A stretch of 7,893 nucleotides of DNA from assembly GCA_011775825.1 (NCBI GenBank), contig JAABYK010000440.1:32305-40197 (forward strand). Reading direction: 5' to 3'. Positions within the stretch are counted from its first letter, which is position 1; each line of letters begins with the position of its first letter. This DNA is from Candidatus Zhuqueibacterota bacterium. GTDB lineage: Bacteria; Zhuqueibacterota; Zhuqueibacteria; Oceanimicrobiales; Oceanimicrobiaceae. The notes under the pieces were generated by a model. The model was not told where the DNA came from, did no database searches, and saw nothing but the letters and a program-made list of their open reading frames with translations. Positions 4,658 to 7,893 of the stretch are shown one piece after another. The position numbers were made by a program, and so were the translations under genes.

Positions 4658-7069
4658 ATGAGGTCAAGAAGCCTTTTCACATGGATCATTATTGGGCTAA
4701 GTCTAGCCACCTTCTGCATCAGTATCATTCAGGCCAAAGAAAATCCCATCAAGCCGAGGTTGACTCACAGCGAGCATGTCGCGGCGAAGGCATCGGCAAG
4801 TGAATTTGTCTGCGGCACCTATCGGGGCAATGAAAAGGACGTTTTTTGGAGATATTACCAATATCGGGCCACCAAGAAACCTTTAAACAAAGCAACTGCT
4901 CCGAACGCATTCGTTGCCGACGACTTCTGGGTCGTGGAAGACGACGGCGAGGTGCTTATCAGCGGAGTCAACCCATTCGACACGGACATGCAGACGTTTC
5001 GTTTTCAGCCCAACGCAAATGGAGGATTCGAGGTTTCAACCGTGACATTCAATTTTGATTCGGACCTCGGAACTAACTTGAACCTCGGAGACGATGAAAA
5101 TGCCATCAGAAACATACCTTTCACTTTCAATTACTTTGGCAACGCGTTCACTCAAGTACACATTAATGCGAACGGTATCGTCAGTTTTGGGAGCAATGTC
5201 AATCCCAGTGGTTTTTTCGATGACAACGACTTTTTTAACGAGCTTCCGAAAATTGCGCCTTACTTCATGGATCTGAATCCAGTCGTCAGCGGCGATGTCT
5301 TTTTTAAAAGTGAAGGGGAGAAGATAACCATAACCTGGAATGAGATTACCGAATTCAGTCAAACCGGTTCTCCAATCAACCTGAATACCTTCCAATTGGT
5401 TCTGAGACCGGATGGGTCATTTGACGTGTCCTTCAACGGCATCGGCGCCACGACTCAAATCAACAACCGACCCATCACCTTTGGAATTCATCCCGATGGC
5501 CAACCCACTTTGGAGATCATCAGTTTCTCCGATGATCTTCCATTCAGTGGCACCGTAAAAACCGGCATCTTTGAAAATTATTTGGATATCGAGCAGCCGA
5601 TTGTAAACGACACTGCCGTGATGAACAAGTTTTACGAAGTTTTTCCGGATAGCTTTTTCCAAACCGCGTTCTTCACGAACTTTACTCAGACCATGGCCGG
5701 ATTCGCAAACGAAGTCAATATAAAAAACCACATACAGGGAATCGGTTTGCGCGATGACCTCGACATAAGTGAATTTTTTGGCAGCAACCGTGTTTTGGAA
5801 AGCCGGTTAAACATGAACCAGCTCAACGTCTGGCCGGACGATCCCACGCGGCGGTTTTTTGGCGGCGGAAATAATTTTCTCACGATCATGGGCCAGGAAG
5901 CGGGACATCGTTGGGGAGCGTTTGTCAATTTTATCGACGCGAACGGCAACCGCAGCAATCTGATACTGGGCCGCGCAGATGCACATTGGAGCTTCTTTTT
6001 CGATGCCGATCACTCCTCCCTGGAAGGCGGGAATTGGGAACCGCTTTCAGGGGACACGTTCACCACACCGACTCAGATTGATTTTTTTGGCGATATCGAT
6101 GAGTACATTTTCGGAGTACGCGGGCCTCAAGAGGTGACACCATCGTTCTTTGTCAGCAGTGCCAGCAACAACCTGCCCTTCAGTCGAGCTCGGGGCACCC
6201 CTTTGCAGGGCACAACCGCCCGCGGCACCGCGGTGGAAGTCACCATCCAAGACATCATCGCTGCGGAGGGACCCCGGTTTCCGGCTGAGCCGAACGCTCC
6301 CAAGGATCTCAGGCAGGCCTTCATTCTCATCGTCGAAGCAGGCACATCGCCGACGCAAGCTGAGCTGGACAAAATGTCGAGGTTTCGAAGAACCTGGGAA
6401 GATTATTTCGAAGTGTCCGTGGATGGACGCATGACCCTGAATACGTCTATCGTACGCACGTTTCCCATCGCGGTGGTGCGAGGTCACGTCCTGGATGCCG
6501 TAACAAAGCTGCCTTTGCAAAATATTTCAGTGAAATCCGTCGAGCGCGGTTTCGTGCAATTCGTCCCTAGCACCGGACGTTACACCTTTCGCTACATGGC
6601 CCACGAAGAATCCGGTTCGGAAGAGCAGATTACACTTATTGCAGACGCAGAGGGTTACGCTCCCGACACAGTGGCAACCAGCATTGCCTACGGAACCGAG
6701 CTTGAAGTCGACTTCGAACTGAATCCCAACCCCACAGCCGTCGAAGACGTGCAAACCAACGTGCCGTCAGCTTATGCTTTGCTGCAAAACTATCCCAATC
6801 CGTTTAATCCATCGACGCAGATTCGCTACGAGCTTCAGCGGCTCAGTCAGGTTCAATTGACCGTGTACAACATGCTCGGGCAAGAAGTCGCAATCCTTGT
6901 CAATGAAAGGCAGCCTGCGGGTTCCTATGCGGTCAAATGGCAGGGTGACAATGTCAGCGGTGAGATCGTCGCAAATGGCGTGTATTTACTGCAATTCGAG
7001 GCAGAAGATGTTTCATCAGGCACCGGCCAGGTTTTTGTGGAAACCCGAAAGATGGTCCTGTTAAGATAA
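4658..7069 (+). CDS. Secreted T9SS-sorted protein with a metallopeptidase-like core
   Basis: The 803-residue protein begins with a signal peptide (MRSRS, hydrophobic 6-24, likely cleavage after IIQA at 26). Residues about 123-303 form an all-beta region resembling nidogen-like repeats (PFTFNYFGNAF, NANGIVSFG, LPKIAPYFMDLNP, NTFQLVLRPDGSF). Residues about 380-595 match a secreted, uncharacterised peptidase-like family: MGQEAGHRWGAFV with QExxH at 413-417, then ADAHWSFFFD (440-449), a DIDEYIFGVR motif (479-488), IAAEGPRFP and FRRTWEDYF. Family members as I recall them have HExGHRW, so Gln413 replaces a zinc-ligand His. Residues about 603-688 look like a carboxypeptidase-regulatory (transthyretin-like) domain. 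Residues about 703-803 are a type A T9SS sorting domain (LLQNYPNPFNPSTQIRYEL, YNMLGQEV, NGVYLLQF), ending KMVLLR. It should be exported and attached or released at the cell surface. It appears monocistronic, with a terminator downstream. Confidence 0.9.
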   Translation: MRSRSLFTWIIIGLSLATFCISIIQAKENPIKPRLTHSEHVAAKASASEFVCGTYRGNEKDVFWRYYQYRATKKPLNKATAPNAFVADDFWVVEDDGEVLISGVNPFDTDMQTFRFQPNANGGFEVSTVTFNFDSDLGTNLNLGDDENAIRNIPFTFNYFGNAFTQVHINANGIVSFGSNVNPSGFFDDNDFFNELPKIAPYFMDLNPVVSGDVFFKSEGEKITITWNEITEFSQTGSPINLNTFQLVLRPDGSFDVSFNGIGATTQINNRPITFGIHPDGQPTLEIISFSDDLPFSGTVKTGIFENYLDIEQPIVNDTAVMNKFYEVFPDSFFQTAFFTNFTQTMAGFANEVNIKNHIQGIGLRDDLDISEFFGSNRVLESRLNMNQLNVWPDDPTRRFFGGGNNFLTIMGQEAGHRWGAFVNFIDANGNRSNLILGRADAHWSFFFDADHSSLEGGNWEPLSGDTFTTPTQIDFFGDIDEYIFGVRGPQEVTPSFFVSSASNNLPFSRARGTPLQGTTARGTAVEVTIQDIIAAEGPRFPAEPNAPKDLRQAFILIVEAGTSPTQAELDKMSRFRRTWEDYFEVSVDGRMTLNTSIVRTFPIAVVRGHVLDAVTKLPLQNISVKSVERGFVQFVPSTGRYTFRYMAHEESGSEEQITLIADAEGYAPDTVATSIAYGTELEVDFELNPNPTAVEDVQTNVPSAYALLQNYPNPFNPSTQIRYELQRLSQVQLTVYNMLGQEVAILVNERQPAGSYAVKWQGDNVSGEIVANGVYLLQFEAEDVSSGTGQVFVETRKMVLLR

Positions 7070-7193
7070 GCTTTCGTTCATGTATGAAGGCCACTAATGG
7101 GAGCCGCTGTTTAACAGGATTGCTGACTCATTCGATACGAAATAAGGAATATTCATTTACTGGGGATTGTATTAACAATTAGAAGTACAATTT

Positions 7194-7260
7194 AAGGCGA
7201 TCATGTGAAATTTCCTTCCTCCTCCTCGAGAAATGAGCCACGTGGTCGCCTTTATTATTT
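7194..7260 (+). terminator. Intrinsic terminator of the secreted-protein gene
   Basis: AAGGCGATCATGTG (7194-7207) pairs over all 14 positions with CACGTGGTCGCCTT (7239-7252) if two G-U pairs are allowed, and an inner ATTTC/GAAAT pair shortens the loop. TTTATTATTT follows. The two wobble pairs become mismatches on the other strand, so plus-strand transcripts are the likely user. It lies about 125 bases after the stop codon. Confidence 0.6.
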
Positions 7261-7294
7261 GATCATATGCAATAGGGCGAATCGCTCTCATATG

Positions 7295-7453
7295 TCAGTC
7301 TTTAGGCCAAAAATTTCCACGGAACCTCTCGCCTTCACAATTGTTAAATACTGAAACTGGCTTACCCCTACGATTATTTTGCATAACAAAACCGCCATTT
7401 GAGATCGAAACACAGATTTGATTTTCGTCTTCACCACGGACGATAAACCTAAG
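7295..7453 (-). pseudogene. Possible 3' coding remnant, unknown protein
   Basis: On the minus strand 52 codons are open between an in-frame TAG upstream and a TGA at 7297-7295. They read FIVRGEDENQICVSISNGG, then FVMQNNRRGKPVSVF, then GERFRGNFWPKD. The composition is that of an ordinary protein C-terminus (mixed charged, Gly, Asn, aromatic), but there is no plausible start or ribosome binding site and I recognise no family. It may be the tail of a decayed gene or a chance open frame. Confidence 0.22.
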
Positions 7454-7461
7454 CTAATTTG

Positions 7462-7659
7462 ATGTCTGGCAGAAAAAACAACTTTCAAGTTGCAAACGGC
7501 CGTGTTTCAGAAGAACTCATTTCCATTCGCGACTACATGTCTTCCGATGACCTCAAAAACGAGATTCGACGACGGATTTCCGAACGCGTCAAACAGAATT
7601 GGCAATTTCAGACGCTATCGACCCGCGGCGGTTTTATCGCTCTGCTGTTCAAACATTAG
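7462..7659 (+). CDS. Doubtful small ORF, 65 residues
   Basis: The product starts MSGRKNNFQVANG and has a middle section rich in charged residues that could form amphipathic helices (SSDDLKNEIRRRISERVKQN, about 27-46), ending in FIALLFKH. There is no signal peptide, membrane segment or known motif. No Shine-Dalgarno site precedes the ATG at 7462, unlike the well-supported genes of this window, and no terminator follows. It stands alone between the minus-strand end of the neighbouring partial gene and the terminator of the secreted-protein gene. It may be a small hypothetical protein or a gene fragment. Confidence 0.3.
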   Translation: MSGRKNNFQVANGRVSEELISIRDYMSSDDLKNEIRRRISERVKQNWQFQTLSTRGGFIALLFKH

Positions 7660-7724
7660 TCCCCCTCCACTATTTTCATCCGTACTACAAACCTGCAACA
7701 TTGTGTTTTTTTAGCAAAGTTTTT

Positions 7725-7893
7725 CTATGCGGCATTTGGGAGCAGTGATATATTTGAATTACGAAAAGCCAATGAAGTAGACATAAGCAATTGGCCTTTG
7801 TAAGTAATACGATACCGTCTTGTTATTGAAACTTTTTGAACGAGTCCGTGAGTTCTTAATAGCCGTATGAGTCGAGAAATTTTTCCGATTTGC
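7725..7893 (-). CDS. C-terminal winged-helix end of an uncharacterised protein, partial
   Basis: From the right edge the minus strand stays open for 55 codons to a TAG at 7727-7725; the start lies outside the window. The sequence reads GKISRLIRLLRTHGLVQKV, then TRRYRITYKGQLLMSTSLAFR, then LLPNAA. This is the helix-turn-wing pattern SRxLRxLRxHGLIxKVxxTxRYxxTxKG, then a long helix, seen at the C-terminus of a widespread family of uncharacterised proteins as well as in MarR/ArsR-like winged helices. The visible piece contains the recognition helix and wing, so nucleic-acid binding is a fair inference. What precedes it, and so its real role, cannot be seen. It converges with the small plus-strand ORF ending at 7659. 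Confidence 0.62.
   Translation of the reverse strand, partial: QIGKISRLIRLLRTHGLVQKVSITRRYRITYKGQLLMSTSLAFRNSNISLLPNAA

Larger units (their letters stand above)
7070..7461. other. Intergenic region downstream of the secreted-protein gene
   Basis: This stretch holds the terminator hairpin at 7194-7253, a second structured element at 7264-7294 (two CATATG copies flanking AGGGC-GAATC-GCTCT), and a possible minus-strand coding remnant at 7295-7453. No start codon with a ribosome binding site is seen. Confidence 0.45.

Noticed and set aside
6047..6520. 157-codon minus-strand ORF inside the secreted-protein gene, and other antisense ORFs at 5036-5395 and 5417-5731
   Set aside because: They are antisense to a gene with clear domains, and their products are Arg/Cys/His-rich without family features.
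1..7893. CRISPR array, tRNA, rRNA, insertion sequence or phage module
   Set aside because: I saw no regularly spaced repeats, no cloverleaf or rRNA-like stretches, and no transposase, integrase or phage proteins in any frame.

Overview
The window looks like a chromosomal stretch from a bacterium of the FCB group (Ignavibacteriota, Calditrichota, KSB1 or a relative). The best clue is the long plus-strand gene at 4658-7069. It encodes a secreted protein ending in a type IX secretion (Por) sorting domain with the QNYPNPFNPST signature common in those phyla. Several genes use good Shine-Dalgarno sites and non-ATG starts. No rRNA, tRNA, CRISPR array or intact mobile element is visible.

Layout: five minus-strand units run leftward from about 4075 to 94. 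First is a CheB-CheR chemotaxis-type fusion gene (4075-2763), broken by an out-of-frame internal deletion and followed by a clear intrinsic terminator. Next is a CRP/FNR-family regulator (2546-1836), whose GTG start lies in one arm of a perfect 10-bp inverted repeat. Directly at the regulator's stop begins what looks like the 3' remnant of an SRPBCC-fold gene (1836-1678). A 34-bp near-perfect palindrome (1602-1635) then precedes a membrane-anchored GH113-type glycosidase (1521-451, TTG start with GGAGG). Last comes a one-base-overlapping 102-residue ORF of unknown function (454-146) and a terminator-like hairpin at 94-127.

The plus strand carries the 803-residue secreted protein (nidogen-like beta domain, metallopeptidase-like core, transthyretin-like domain, sorting domain). 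It is separated from cheB/cheR by a divergent intergenic region of about 580 bases and followed by a hairpin-plus-T-tract terminator. The right end (7070-7893) is sparse: a doubtful 65-residue plus-strand ORF, a possible minus-strand coding remnant, and the 3' end of a minus-strand winged-helix gene that runs off the window.

How the parts fit: the regulator sits immediately upstream of the glycosidase unit, and the palindrome in between has a dyad geometry that a CRP/FNR dimer could use, so local control of the glycosidase is a reasonable inference. At least two loci (cheB/cheR and the SRPBCC tail) show deletion or rearrangement, so this is partly a decaying neighbourhood. I see no convincing new multi-gene system. 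The most interesting items are the regulator's leader structure, the palindrome, the gene deletion, and the secreted peptidase-like protein with QExxH instead of HExxH.
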